Shown piece after piece: positions 25,975 to 36,100 of a stretch of DNA of 64,000 nucleotides. Source of the stretch: Chitinophaga flava (lineage in GTDB: Bacteria; Bacteroidota; Bacteroidia; Chitinophagales; Chitinophagaceae). The stretch is taken from assembly GCF_003308995.1 (NCBI RefSeq), contig NZ_QFFJ01000002.1, positions 2,604,001 through 2,668,000 of the forward strand. Direction: 5' to 3'. Position 1 is the stretch's first letter. Each line of letters starts with the position of its first letter. Under the pieces are notes generated by a model. The model made no database searches. It saw nothing but the letters and a program-made list of their open reading frames with translations, and was not told where the DNA came from. Made by a program: the position numbers and the translations under genes.

Positions 25975-26040
25975 TCTCGCGCATGGATAAGAGGGATTCG
26001 GGTGTTTAGTCGCGTTCTTTTTATATAATCCCGATTTCTT
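25975..26040 (+). repeat. Degraded third copy of the tRNA-associated terminator region
   Basis: CAAATCTCGCGC, then after an insertion TAGTCGCG, then GTTCTTTTTATATAATCCCGAT and TTCTT. This follows the order of the sequence at 7386-7452 (CAAACCTCGCGC, TAGTCGCG, GAGTTCCTTTTGTATAACCC and CGATTTCTT). The match is interrupted and diverged, so homology is likely but not certain. Confidence 0.4.
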
Positions 26041-26078
26041 GAATCGCGTTACTGATCATTTGAAACTCCCCCTTGAGG

Positions 26079-27497
26079 CTATTTATAGTTCAGTACCTCA
26101 TTGGTTAATTTGATCCATCCATTGCGCTCTATAGTACCATCAATGTAATAGTCAGGTTGGAGGCCAATGTCGTCCACTGCCATCCCCGGTATACGATAGC
26201 TCTTGGAAAGCCCATAATAAAGCTCAAACTTCGCACAAGGAAAAGCCAGTGTATGTACATTGGAAATATCAAGCATACCAAAGGTCGTCACTCCAAACAA
26301 TTTCACCTTCTTACTCTGCTTTGCAGCAAGCAGAAATTGTTCGGTAGTACTGCCATTCCGTTCATTGATCAGGATACCGACCTGCTGTGGATAGGTATAG
26401 ACACTGTCCCTTTTCTCAATGTCAACTTTTCGATCCGAAAGGCTGACAAATTTTCCTAAAGACTGTTCCAGCTTTTCATAATATTCCTTGAACTTCTTTC
26501 TCGAAGCCTCATCGAACTCCAGGTTGTTCGACAAGTCCAACATCCGCTGATTATTAAGTTTTGTAGAAAGAAACTCTACCCCAACTGTCCGCACAGGGTT
26601 AGTATAGAGAAATGGAAGTATCTCTTCAAAGCTGGCGTCGCTGCCGCCCCCGTTGTTTCGTAGATCTATGATCAGACTGGGCGTTGCTAAAATAGTTGCC
26701 CTGTTTACCCTGATCACGCTATCGATATATTTTTTCTCTGTAATCTCAAATGAAGGCACACGCAGGATAACAGTGGTTGCATTCAGCCTTTCAAGAAAAG
26801 GCCTGGAGCTCTTCAATAATTTTAGGTCCAGTTCTGTATCAGGATCATTCTTTAGTAGCGGATAGATTCTCTTTAGTGAAAAATTGCCCAACTCCAGGTT
26901 ATTCTTACCTTCCAGTTTAAGCTTCGATTTGCCAAATTTGACTTCCGTTTTGTTCCTAAGGTAGTATACGCCTCCATTTTCGTCGAATTTCGTTTTAAGC
27001 TCACCAGCCTTCCAATTCTCGGCAGTGGTCTCTATAATAAAGCCAACATAGCTATCGCCTATTTTTTTAATTCCTATTTTATAGGGTTCGGCGAACCAGA
27101 TTCCCTCGTAGCCGGGATCCTTTTTAGTGTTCAGGTATTTTTCAAATTCCCTGGTGTCGACCTTTACCGTCTCTAATTTCTTTATAATCGCCCCGACCTC
27201 GATATCCTTTGCATTGAAATCAACCCCAATATGGCCCTGTCTAAAAAATCTCATCCACTGGTCCAGTGCAATGGCACATTCCTTATCATTGGTTATCCTC
27301 TTTACCTTTTCCAGGTAGGCACTGTTGTGCGTTTCATAAGCTTCCTTTCCTTTTTTGGACAGAATATAGGCAAAGCCTGCATCATTATCCTCAAACGTCT
27401 TCTTCATCCAAAGAAAATTGGTCTCACAATTACAGTCTTGGGCAAATACTCCATTTGTAACAAACAGAGCCAGCAACAATAGGTATAGTTTCTTCAT
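26079..27497 (-). CDS. Exported S41-family peptidase
   Basis: 472 aa. Signal peptide MKKLYLLLLALFVTNGVFAQ, then an N-terminal Cys-containing helical part (QDCNCETNFLWMKKTFEDND). The S41 (tail-specific protease/TSPc) core lies at about 245-440, with RVPSFEITEKKYIDSVI, SLIIDLRNNGGGSD and the nucleophile region LINERNGSTTEQFLLAAK (Ser383, with Lys393 ten residues later). I see no classical PDZ domain. It is probably a periplasmic or surface protease. It stands alone, with about 134 nt to the next gene. Confidence 0.88.
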   Translation of the reverse strand: MKKLYLLLLALFVTNGVFAQDCNCETNFLWMKKTFEDNDAGFAYILSKKGKEAYETHNSAYLEKVKRITNDKECAIALDQWMRFFRQGHIGVDFNAKDIEVGAIIKKLETVKVDTREFEKYLNTKKDPGYEGIWFAEPYKIGIKKIGDSYVGFIIETTAENWKAGELKTKFDENGGVYYLRNKTEVKFGKSKLKLEGKNNLELGNFSLKRIYPLLKNDPDTELDLKLLKSSRPFLERLNATTVILRVPSFEITEKKYIDSVIRVNRATILATPSLIIDLRNNGGGSDASFEEILPFLYTNPVRTVGVEFLSTKLNNQRMLDLSNNLEFDEASRKKFKEYYEKLEQSLGKFVSLSDRKVDIEKRDSVYTYPQQVGILINERNGSTTEQFLLAAKQSKKVKLFGVTTFGMLDISNVHTLAFPCAKFELYYGLSKSYRIPGMAVDDIGLQPDYYIDGTIERNGWIKLTNEVLNYK

Positions 27498-27631
27498 TCA
27501 ATCAGGTGTTTTGTAAAAAAAACGATCAGTATATAAAAATCTTGTATAATTAAAGCAACTTTTCGAGGAAAGATTTATTTTAACCAACCTCGGCTGATGC
27601 AAGCTTTCGTGAGTGGCAGCTTTTTTATTTT

Positions 27632-28144
27632 TTAATTTCTGTCAAATGTTTTAGGAATTATATTTTGGTCTGTTTCACCGCAAAATGTCCAGGAAATAAT
27701 ATACCACCGGTTATTTTCAAAAATTAATTGGATACTATTTATACCTCTTCTTTCAACTTTTCCGTCTTTTTCCAACGTTGTTTCGTAGGTACTCCAGACA
27801 TGTGCAATATTACCAAAGACTCTGACTTCCCTGTTGACTTCCTTTTCATAAAATGCAGTGCTAAAAACCATTTCGTCAGTTTCTTTATGAAATTCCGTTA
27901 AGGTCATAGTTGCCTGTTCCTGCTTTTTCCTGTCAAAATAAGAATATACTGCTTTGGGATGATGTAAATAGTTATCTCTTTCCCATTGTCTTTTTGCCCC
28001 TTTTTCACCGGAAACAACTTCATAGCTTGCTTTCATTAATGCGTCAATAGTTCTTACATCATTTTCAAGTGTTTTGTTTTGTGCGTTTAAATTTCCCGCT
28101 GTCATAAATGCCATGGTTGTTAAGTAAAATAGAACTTTTTTCAT
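27632..28144 (-). CDS. Exported NTF2-like (SnoaL/DUF4440-type) protein
   Basis: 170 aa from the Met at 28144, which gives a good signal peptide (MKKVLFYLTTMAFMTAGNLN), whereas the 8 codons upstream do not. The mature part has the NTF2-like layout: a long N-terminal helix (TLENDVRTIDALMKASYEVV), then curved-sheet strands (REVRVFGNIAHVWSTYETTL, INSIQLIFENNRWYIISWTF). No catalytic residues can be fixed. Such proteins bind small hydrophobic ligands or act as lyases/isomerases. The gene is 93 nt downstream of the LytTR fragment. Confidence 0.8.
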   Translation of the reverse strand: MKKVLFYLTTMAFMTAGNLNAQNKTLENDVRTIDALMKASYEVVSGEKGAKRQWERDNYLHHPKAVYSYFDRKKQEQATMTLTEFHKETDEMVFSTAFYEKEVNREVRVFGNIAHVWSTYETTLEKDGKVERRGINSIQLIFENNRWYIISWTFCGETDQNIIPKTFDRN

Positions 28145-28237
28145 GATCTTTTTTACAAAGCAACTCACATCGATATCTTCAAAAAAATAAGTTATCCGGT
28201 TTGTTCAGGTTTTTATGTGATCTGTCGGATTTCTTAT

Positions 28238-28567
28238 TCAGAGTAACAATTTGTCAATGCTATTTAATAAACAGTCCTTGTAACTTTTAGCAATTGTAAT
28301 TTTATGTTCGCCAATGACTAAATGATTATCTTCTACATAGTCCACATTTTTCATGTTCACAATGTTTGAATTATGGACTCTCATAAATTCATCAGGTAAT
28401 TTCTCAATGAGGTCTTTTAAAGTCTTGTAGTAGACATACTTTTTATTACTTCTGACAAATATTTCAACATAATTTCCTAATCCTTTTATAAACAAAATGT
28501 CGTCAAAATTTAATTTGATTAATTTTCTGTCAGTTTTTATGAAAGTGAAATCTTGTTTGTTCGTCAT
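28238..28567 (-). CDS. LytTR DNA-binding domain without receiver, probably a 3' gene fragment
   Basis: 109 aa, almost exactly one LytTR domain (FTFIKTDRKLIKLNFDDILF, GLGNYVEIFVRSNKKYVYYK, FMRVHNSNIVNM, KITIAKSYKDCLLN). In related response regulators this part follows a receiver of about 120 residues. Here the frame opens with ATG right at the domain boundary, 1 nt after the end of a truncated heparinase gene, and a stop lies six codons upstream in frame. I read this as the 3' remnant of a regulator gene joined to foreign DNA by a deletion, although stand-alone LytTR proteins do exist. Confidence 0.75.
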   Translation of the reverse strand: MTNKQDFTFIKTDRKLIKLNFDDILFIKGLGNYVEIFVRSNKKYVYYKTLKDLIEKLPDEFMRVHNSNIVNMKNVDYVEDNHLVIGEHKITIAKSYKDCLLNSIDKLLL

Positions 28568-28568
28568 T

Positions 28569-29093
28569 TCAGGATTGGGTTGTTAAAATTTTTATTAATG
28601 ATCCATGCCATTGCGCAAATATAGTATTTACGTCTGCGGCCAACGTTGAAGGAACATATACCGAAAAGGTATAAGTCCATTTAGTACCCTGCCTGCACTG
28701 GCCCTTCCCTCTGTCGTATACCATTTTCAATACCTGCTCCGTTGTATAGGTATCGGGCGGCAATCCTTTAAAATCATCTGCTGTGGCGTAACAGTAAGAA
28801 AGCTCTGCACGTCCCTTGGTACTGCCTTCCTCGTATCCCTCCAGTGAGTTGTCTTCTCCTTTCAGTTCAAACCGGTACGAAGGCTTTCCGTTAAAAGCAT
28901 GTGTGATATCCTTTTGAATGGAGTACAGTCGGTTGATACCCACAGCTACCCACTCCATATCTACAATTTCTGCTTTACCGGCAGTATCTGCCTGTATATT
29001 TACCCTGCTTGTAATAGGGTCCAGGCCTGATTTCTGCGCGGCTGCACTCAAAGCAAACAATAACGGCAACAGGCTTATGCTTATTTTCTTCAT
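28569..29093 (-). pseudogene. Heparinase I (PL13) gene, truncated 5' fragment
   Basis: 174 aa. Signal peptide MKKISISLLPLLFALSAAAQ, then a sequence that follows Pedobacter heparinus heparinase I closely as I remember it: SRVNIQADTAGKAEIVDMEW, GKPSYRFELKGEDNSLEGYE, KGRAELSYCYATADDF, YDRGKGQCRQGTKWTYTFSV and NTIFAQWHG. The Cys in GKGQC corresponds to active-site Cys135 of that enzyme. The homology stops at QWHG and is followed by the unrelated SLIKILTTQS. The family is about 380 aa, so the second half, which includes His203 and the heparin-binding lysines, is missing. The product should be inactive. Confidence 0.8.
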
Positions 29094-29255
29094 TCGTAAT
29101 TTTTATGCCCACCGGATAAACTCAGGTCGGGTTATATTGTTGGATCTAACTTTGACGATTTGAAAGTTTATTTGTTTACTGCCTGTTTAAAAAATAAAAA
29201 TAGCAATATTAATATTGTTGGATAGATTGTCCCTGTAAATGTTGTTTTAGTTATT

Positions 29256-29918
29256 CTAATCGGCTCGCGCAGCAAATTTTATGTAGTCAACATACAATGC
29301 CGTATGCGCATCTGAATAAAATCCAAAGGTAGTAAATTGAGGTACCCTTAACACTGCCTGGTGTACCATTTGACCATTGATGAAAAATCGAAATTCCCCG
29401 CTATGTATTTCTTCGATGCGTAAAGTGTTATATGCCGAAGTTCCCTTATTTATGCAAGGGCATTCCGTGAATTCAGAGATTTTATGGATGGAGTCATTCG
29501 CTTTTGCGAATATGATATATTGACCTGTTGAATAAACCCAAAAGTCAAATTCATTGAAGGTCCCGGGTGTCTTTTGGACGGAATTCCACAAGATCCCGTA
29601 TTTGGCCTGGGGAGAATCTGTAACTACCTTCATTTTCATTTCAAGGATGTTGCAGGTGGGCACATACTCGGCAGGTGTACCCAATCTCAGCGCCCAGAAG
29701 CGGTTGGCCTTTTGGGTATTCAGGACATAGTGCCCGTTCTGCACGACGGCGGTGGCAGTGTCACCATGAATGATATTGGGCACCATTGGATTAGCGGGAT
29801 CGTCGAAGTCCATCTGCAGCAAGACGTTTTCTTTGGCTTGCGAAATGGGGGATTGAGGATGTGCTTTTTCGGAGGTTATGCATAACAGGATCGATAAAGT
29901 CAGCAACTTTAAACGCAT
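29256..29918 (-). CDS. Exported concanavalin-A-like (LamG/DUF1080-type) protein
   Basis: 220 aa. Signal peptide MRLKLLTLSILLCITSEKAH, cut near QSP. The body is a beta-sandwich candidate: LLQMDFDDPANPMVPNIIHG, VLNTQKANRFWALRLG, NILEMKMKVVTDSPQAKYGI, TFNEFDFWVYSTGQYIIFAK, YNTLRIEEIHSGEFRFFING and FTTFGFYSDAHTALYVDYIK. This is the pattern of laminin-G/family-16-like carbohydrate-binding domains in Bacteroidota, in which FFING is a common strand-turn. Two Cys (CPC) lie near residue 153. No catalytic residues are evident. It may bind polysaccharide, consistent with the heparinase remnant 162 nt downstream. Confidence 0.7.
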   Translation of the reverse strand: MRLKLLTLSILLCITSEKAHPQSPISQAKENVLLQMDFDDPANPMVPNIIHGDTATAVVQNGHYVLNTQKANRFWALRLGTPAEYVPTCNILEMKMKVVTDSPQAKYGILWNSVQKTPGTFNEFDFWVYSTGQYIIFAKANDSIHKISEFTECPCINKGTSAYNTLRIEEIHSGEFRFFINGQMVHQAVLRVPQFTTFGFYSDAHTALYVDYIKFAARAD

Positions 29919-31025
29919 AAAGAGAGGTTTGAGTGAATGTAGAGAGAATATTTCAAAATTTCATGAGGAGGGAGAGGAGGTGACTCAGCTCTCAAAGGAA
30001 TGACTACCCAATGATCAGATTTAGCCTTTCGGAGGAGGGAAGATATTGGGATCATATCGGAGCGTGTCTTTGGGAATTACTTAGTCGCTTCAATTCCGGG
30101 ATAGTCTCTACCTCCTAATAATCATCAAATAATGTTATAAAAAGTATCCATCTTGCAGCAATCATATTATGCTCATAGTTTCATGTATGGAACTACCTGT
30201 GCATGGGAATCAACAAGGTTTGTAACTTATGCTTTTTTGACACGTCAATAAGTAACGTGAAAATAATAGAGCATAGTGCAAAAAAAATGCAGTTTGACAA
30301 TCTTCTCTAATTAGTGGTTTATCGATGACTAATTTTGTTTGTGTGATTGTGAGGATTGCAATCGAATGGGAACAATTTCTACGTGCAACTACTTAGAAAA
30401 GTAAGCGTGTCGGCTGTACGTACAAATACGGAAAAATATTTACGAAACGGTGTGAATTCAGTGGGCTTGGGGGTTTCAGGAAAGTTGTTAAAGAATGCTG
30501 AGTGTCAGTGTTTTCGAATAATATTCTTGAATAAATTAAGAAGGATATTTACTTCATCTGATCTGATAGAAAATATTCAAGCAGTGAAAAATTTTGACAA
30601 AATATTTTTTGAATAATAAAATAGTGCTATTTTTATTTCATCAAAAGGAAGCCCCTTGGTCCTATGTGTGTTTGTTAAGTGTATAAGTGTTTGTTAAGTG
30701 TAATACCCTAACATTCTCTTTAGAGCAAATAATAATCCAAATACTGCTACCCAACTGCACTGGAGTATTAACAGTATTCTGAATAATTTACGAATTTTTG
30801 TCCCTAAGTATGTCATTGACTTGGGGTTTTGCTGTGAGAATTAGTATATAAGAGAGATAACCAGAGACTGCCACAAGGTTTAAAATGCAAATGGATGAAA
30901 ATAAGGATTACCGGTTATAAGAAACCTTTTTTCACCCGAGCCGAAGCCTTTTATTATTTGTAACAGATAGAGTATAAAGTCCGGATTCCACCATTCGGAG
31001 GCTTTATTATTTATTTAATTTTTTA
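29919..31025. other. Upstream region of the lipopeptide cluster
   Basis: About 1.1 kb without a supported gene. An 86-codon frame at 30356-30616 has no recognisable domain and I leave it uncalled. A tandem repeat at 30668-30705 is listed separately. An imperfect hairpin with a bulge (AAAGTCCG ... CGGAGGCTTT, about 30977-31007) sits just before the FAAL gene and could be a leader structure or terminator. I see no clear -33/-7 pair. Confidence 0.4.
30668..30705 (+). repeat. Tandem 19-bp repeat upstream of the lipopeptide genes
   Basis: GTGTTTGTTAAGTGTATAA (30668-30686) is followed directly by GTGTTTGTTAAGTGTAATA (30687-30705); the two differ only at the last bases. It lies about 320 nt upstream of the first biosynthetic gene. 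Side-by-side direct repeats of about two helical turns are typical of binding sites for LytTR or other dimeric regulators, but no regulator is linked to it. Confidence 0.5.
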
Positions 31026-33119
31026 ATGACTGCCCAACTTGTTGTCGAAAATAACAGGAGTGCCAATGCTATGGATATGCCCATCATAAAAAACATGGAA
31101 ATTAGTATTATCAGTTGTCTCATTACACATGCACATAACCACCCGCGGAAAATTGCATTTACGATTCTGAGCAACGAAGGAGTTCCTCCGCAGGACATTA
31201 CATACAGGGAGCTGGAAATGCACGTGAAACAGCTTGCCGCCAGGTTGAAGGAGAAACAATTGAAAGATAAGACCGCATTGCTGGTATATCAGGATATGCG
31301 GGCGTTTATTATTTCTTTTCTGGCATGCGAATATGCCGGCGTAATTCCTGTGCCGGTACCTTATGCCAAAGGAGGAAAGCAACTTCTCAGGATCAATGGT
31401 ATCATTGCCGATGCCGGAACAGGCGTCATTCTCTGCACTAGCGATAGTGTACCGCATCTTGAGAAGGAGCTGGGTGCCGCTTCAGACAACGGTTTGCTGG
31501 AGTTTGTCGCAACAGATGATCCGTATCATGCATTGGAAGATGTTCCACCTTCATTTACTGAAATATCTTTTATACAATACACATCTGGTTCGGTTGGGAT
31601 TCCTAAAGGTGTAGTGGTGACCGGAAATAATCTGTTGCATAATGAGAAGCTGATACAGCAGACATTTGGATGTGATAAAGATTCGGTTATCTTTTCATGG
31701 TTGCCTTTCCATCATGATATGGGGCTGATAGGCAATCTGCTGCATACTATTTACGTAGGATGTTCCTGTGTGCTTATGTCTCCATTACATTTCATGCAGA
31801 AGCCGAAGGCATGGCTGGAAGGCATTGCCACTTATCGCGTCACTCATAGTGGCGCACCTAATTTTGCTTATGATTTTTGTGTAGACAGGATACCTGCAGA
31901 AGAAACAAAGGGCTTGGATCTCTCTTCATGGAAAGTGGCCTACAACGGATCGGAGCCTGTGCATGCCGCTACACTAGCGCGATTTGCCCGGCATTTCAGT
32001 TCCGCAGGCTTCAATCCCAATGCTTTTACTCCCTGTTATGGACTGGCCGAAGCTACGTTGCTGACGTCGGGATCCAGGAGTAGTGCTACGCCTTTGATCG
32101 TGCATATCAGCAAAGAAATGTCTGCACAGGGAAAGATCCGGCTGACGGATAGCGGAAGCGATGACGCTAAGGCCGTTGTGAGTTCCGGGCGGCCGGCAGA
32201 CGGCATGTATGTAAAGATCGTTTCGTTGAGTGACCAACATGAATGCGGTGAGCTCGAAGAAGGTGAGATATGTATTGCCGGAGAAAGTGTGACCAGTGGT
32301 TACTGGAATAAAGATAACCGTGACATCTTTTACGAATTTAACGAAGGAAAATTCCTGCGTACAGGCGACCTCGGTTTTCTTTATCAGGGTGAGCTATTTG
32401 TGAATGGCAGGGTAAAAGAAATGCTGATCGTTCGCGGAAAAAACTTTTATCCGTACGATATAGAACAGACCATAATGGGCTGCCATGAAGCTATAGAAAC
32501 CAATGGTGTAGCCGTTTTTGCAATAGATGAATCCTCTGTGGCCGTTGTGGCTGAAGTCAAAAGAACGCATGTTAATAATGTGGACGGAGAAGCCGTTGTT
32601 CGCGCCATCGAAAAACTGGTAACTGGCGAATTCGGTATAAGTCTGCATGACATTGTACTGACGACACCTTTAGGTATACCCAGAACAACAAGCGGAAAGC
32701 TTCAACGCATAAGATGTAAAACATATTATCTCGATAACATTTTTAAGATAATTGCTTCAAAAGCAGCATTGTCTGACAGCACACACAGGAAAGAAAAGAA
32801 TGCAGATCTGCTTACGCAGGTGCGCCACCAAGCCAGCTATGCTACCATCAGGGCTTATGTGGCGGATATTATTGAAATAAAGACTGGCGGCGCCTTGCCG
32901 GCCGGATGGAATGACGACACTGATATTACTACGCTCGGTGTGGATTCTCTCCGGGCTATGGAAATTATCAATGTCATCAACCAGGAACTCCAATTAAACC
33001 TGGATGCAACCAAAATATATGAGCATAACACCTTGTCAACACTATGCAATGCCATAGAAGCCATGCTGTGGCTTAAGTCTGACGTAACACAAAATTTCGG
33101 AAAGGAAATTACTATATGA
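31026..33119 (+). CDS. Fatty acyl-AMP ligase fused to acyl carrier protein (lipopeptide starter)
   Basis: 697 aa. The adenylating domain is at about 25-590, with YTSGSVGIPKG (185-195), the FAAL-type SWLPFHHDMGLIGNLL, CYGLAEATLLTSG, LRTGDLGF and GRVKEMLIVRGKNFYPYDIE, which set FAALs apart from ordinary acyl-CoA ligases. A carrier domain occupies about 615-685 with the phosphopantetheine site Ser641 (LGVDSLRAM). It should activate a fatty acid as acyl-AMP and load it on its own ACP to start a lipopeptide. The ATGs at residues 16, 18 and 24 are alternative starts. The stop overlaps the start of the first NRPS gene (ATGA), so the two are translationally coupled. Confidence 0.93.
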   Translation: MTAQLVVENNRSANAMDMPIIKNMEISIISCLITHAHNHPRKIAFTILSNEGVPPQDITYRELEMHVKQLAARLKEKQLKDKTALLVYQDMRAFIISFLACEYAGVIPVPVPYAKGGKQLLRINGIIADAGTGVILCTSDSVPHLEKELGAASDNGLLEFVATDDPYHALEDVPPSFTEISFIQYTSGSVGIPKGVVVTGNNLLHNEKLIQQTFGCDKDSVIFSWLPFHHDMGLIGNLLHTIYVGCSCVLMSPLHFMQKPKAWLEGIATYRVTHSGAPNFAYDFCVDRIPAEETKGLDLSSWKVAYNGSEPVHAATLARFARHFSSAGFNPNAFTPCYGLAEATLLTSGSRSSATPLIVHISKEMSAQGKIRLTDSGSDDAKAVVSSGRPADGMYVKIVSLSDQHECGELEEGEICIAGESVTSGYWNKDNRDIFYEFNEGKFLRTGDLGFLYQGELFVNGRVKEMLIVRGKNFYPYDIEQTIMGCHEAIETNGVAVFAIDESSVAVVAEVKRTHVNNVDGEAVVRAIEKLVTGEFGISLHDIVLTTPLGIPRTTSGKLQRIRCKTYYLDNIFKIIASKAALSDSTHRKEKNADLLTQVRHQASYATIRAYVADIIEIKTGGALPAGWNDDTDITTLGVDSLRAMEIINVINQELQLNLDATKIYEHNTLSTLCNAIEAMLWLKSDVTQNFGKEITI

Positions 33120-36100
33120 ATACTTTAGAGATTATTGCGGCATTGAAGGCGCATAAAGTAATTCCACAGTTAACCGGCGGACAGCTTAAGCTCGTTGGTG
33201 AAACGGTGGCCCTGCCGGAGGTATTGCTGAATGAGGTGAAGGGAGCTAAAGAAGAACTGATGCGCCTGCTCAGGTCTACCATGGACCAGGCAGCCTATGC
33301 TACCATCCGGCCTGTTGACGGACAGCAGGACTATGCAGCTACTGATGCACAGAAAAGCCAGTGGGTGCTGGATCAGCTGGATGGGGTAGACGGTGCGTAT
33401 AATATAGTTACCGCCTTATACCTGAAAGGTACAGTGTCTGCTGATGCAATGAATAAAGCCTTTCATTCCTGTATCAACCGTCACGAGAGCCTGCGCACAG
33501 TGTTTAGAGAAGTGGACGGGGAACTGAGGCAAGTGATAACTGATAGTATTTTTTTTGATATAACTGTGGCGGATTTCAGCGAGCTGGCAGATAGCCGCGA
33601 TCGCCTCAGACAGGAGGTGCGGGACCTTACCTATCGGCGCTTTGACCTGACAGTGGGCCCGCTACTGGCAGTAAAGCTGATACGTTTGTCTGCGCAGGAG
33701 CATGCCCTGATAATCGTTATACATCATATAATAAGTGATGGCTGGTCTGTCAGGGTCCTTTTGCAGGAGGTGCTGCACTGCTACGAATCCTGGCGCAGGC
33801 AGGAAGTGCCGGTCCTGGCTCCTTTAAAGGTGCAGTACAAGGATTATGCAGCATGGTTGTCTGAAAAGCTGGAGGGCAATACCAGTATCCAGGCAAAGGA
33901 TTTCTGGCAAAAAAAATTTGAAACTGAGCCGGAACCCCTTTCGTTATCAAACTTTGCAAGGCCCGACACCAGAACATTTGATGGGGCCATCGCCAGGTTC
34001 TTTGCCGGTTCTGAGTTTTACGGCAACATTCTTCAATATTGTAAACAGCATACTACCACTCCATTTATTTTTTTTCAAACAACGTTAGCGGTGTTGCTGC
34101 ACAAGTTGTCTGGTCTGCATAGCATCGTGGTGGGCACGCCTGTGGCGGGCCGCACACATCAGGACCTGCAACAACAGATAGGGCTGTTCGTCAATGCGCT
34201 GCCGCTGGCGACACAAGTGAATGTGGAAGACCGGTTTGAAGATATGTTGAAAGCCGTTGCAGCCAATACACTGAAAGCATTTGAATACCAGGACTACCCA
34301 TTTGCCAGGATAATAGAAGATCTGCCTTTCAGATGGGAGAGCGGAAGGAACCCGCTCTTCGATGTAATGCTGGTGTTACAGGACACCGCTCTCGGTGATG
34401 GAAGGATAAACTTCGGCGGACAAAACGATTTTGAGCTGGACAGGATTGACCGCTATCTGTACGGAGAAACCGCCGTGATACACGAAGCCGCGCCTTCGAA
34501 GTTCGATCTTACTTTCAACCTCGGCAATGATCCCGACAATAAATTCTATGTGGAGATTGAATACTCCACCAGGCTGTTCACAAAAGACAACATTGTTCTC
34601 TTTTATAATGCTTACCGGCATATCATTTCACAGGTACTTGCCCACCCCGGGAAGAAGGTAAAAGAAATTGAAATAGCGGATGAACAAGAGAAACACCGTC
34701 TGCTGGAAACGTTCAATGCCACAGAAGCACCTTATGATATATCCGTTACCGTTATAGACCTGTTTGAAGAGCAGGTATCGCTTACCCCCGATCATATCGG
34801 TTTGCTGTATGAAGGCCGCTCGCTGAGCTACAGCCAGATCAACGCCACGGCCAACCGCCTGGCCCACTATCTGCGGGATGTGTATAGCATAGGCGCAGAT
34901 GACCTGGTGGGCATACAGTTGGAACGTAATGAATGGCTGGTGATTGCGCTGCTGGGCGTGTTAAAATCAGGCGGGGCTTATGTTCCGATAGATCCGGCGT
35001 ATCCGCAGGAACGTATCGAATATATTATTGCCGACAGCCGTTGCAAGGTGGTGCTGGATGACCGGGAGTTGCAGAAGTTTTTATTGCAGGAAGAAAAATA
35101 CGATACAAAGAATCCGGGTGTATCCATCAACAGCGCCGACTTGGCTTATATCATCTATACATCGGGTTCCACCGGTCGTCCCAAGGGAGTGATGATCACG
35201 CACAGCAATGTGTCTGCCTTTATCGCCTGGTGCCGGGAGGAATTTGGTGGATCAGCATACGAAGTAGTGCTGGGCGTAACTTCCATCTGCTTTGATCTGT
35301 CTGTATTTGAAATCTTCTTCACACTGACCAGCGGCAAACAACTGCGCATACTGGAAAGTGGTCTTGCTATATCCGGTTATCTGAACAGTAAGGAGCCTTT
35401 ATTGGTAAATACTGTTCCGAGCGTAGTGGCGCATCTGTTGAGTGAAGGGGCAGACCTGAGCCGTGTGAACGTGCTGAACATGGCCGGAGAGCCGATCCCG
35501 GCAAATGTGATCCGTCAGCTGGATTGTGAGCGCATAGCAGTACGGAACCTGTACGGACCTTCAGAAGATACCACATACAGCACTATTTATCGCATTCATT
35601 CGGCCGATAACATATTGATCGGCCGTCCCATATCGAATACGAAGATTTATATACTGGGAGATAATGATCACCTGCAACCAGTAGGTGTAGTGGGAGAGAT
35701 CTGTATCTCCGGTGCAGGCCTTGCCCGCGGGTATCTGAACCAGCCTGCACTGACCGCAGAGAAATTTGTATCCCATCCTTTTATTCCCGGAGAGCGGCTG
35801 TACCGCACGGGAGACCTAGGCCGGTGGCAGTCGGACGGCAACATCGTATACCTTGGCCGTAAAGACGACCAGGTGAAAGTACGTGGTTACCGCATAGAGC
35901 TTGGAGAGATAGAAACGGTGCTGCATCGTTACCCCGGCGTGGAAGCGGTGGTTGTAACAGCGAGGGCACAGGGAGATGGTGATAAGGTGTTGGTGGCCTA
36001 TGTGGCCTGCAAAGAGCCGCTGGACAATATTTCGCTGAGATCTTATCTGAAAAGCCAGCTTCCTGATTATATGGTGCCTGGTTATTTCGTACGGCTGTCA

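Noticed and set aside
30356..30616. 86-codon frame upstream of the lipopeptide cluster
   Set aside because: No family resemblance, no start signal that I trust, and it lies in an AT-rich spacer with a likely regulatory role.
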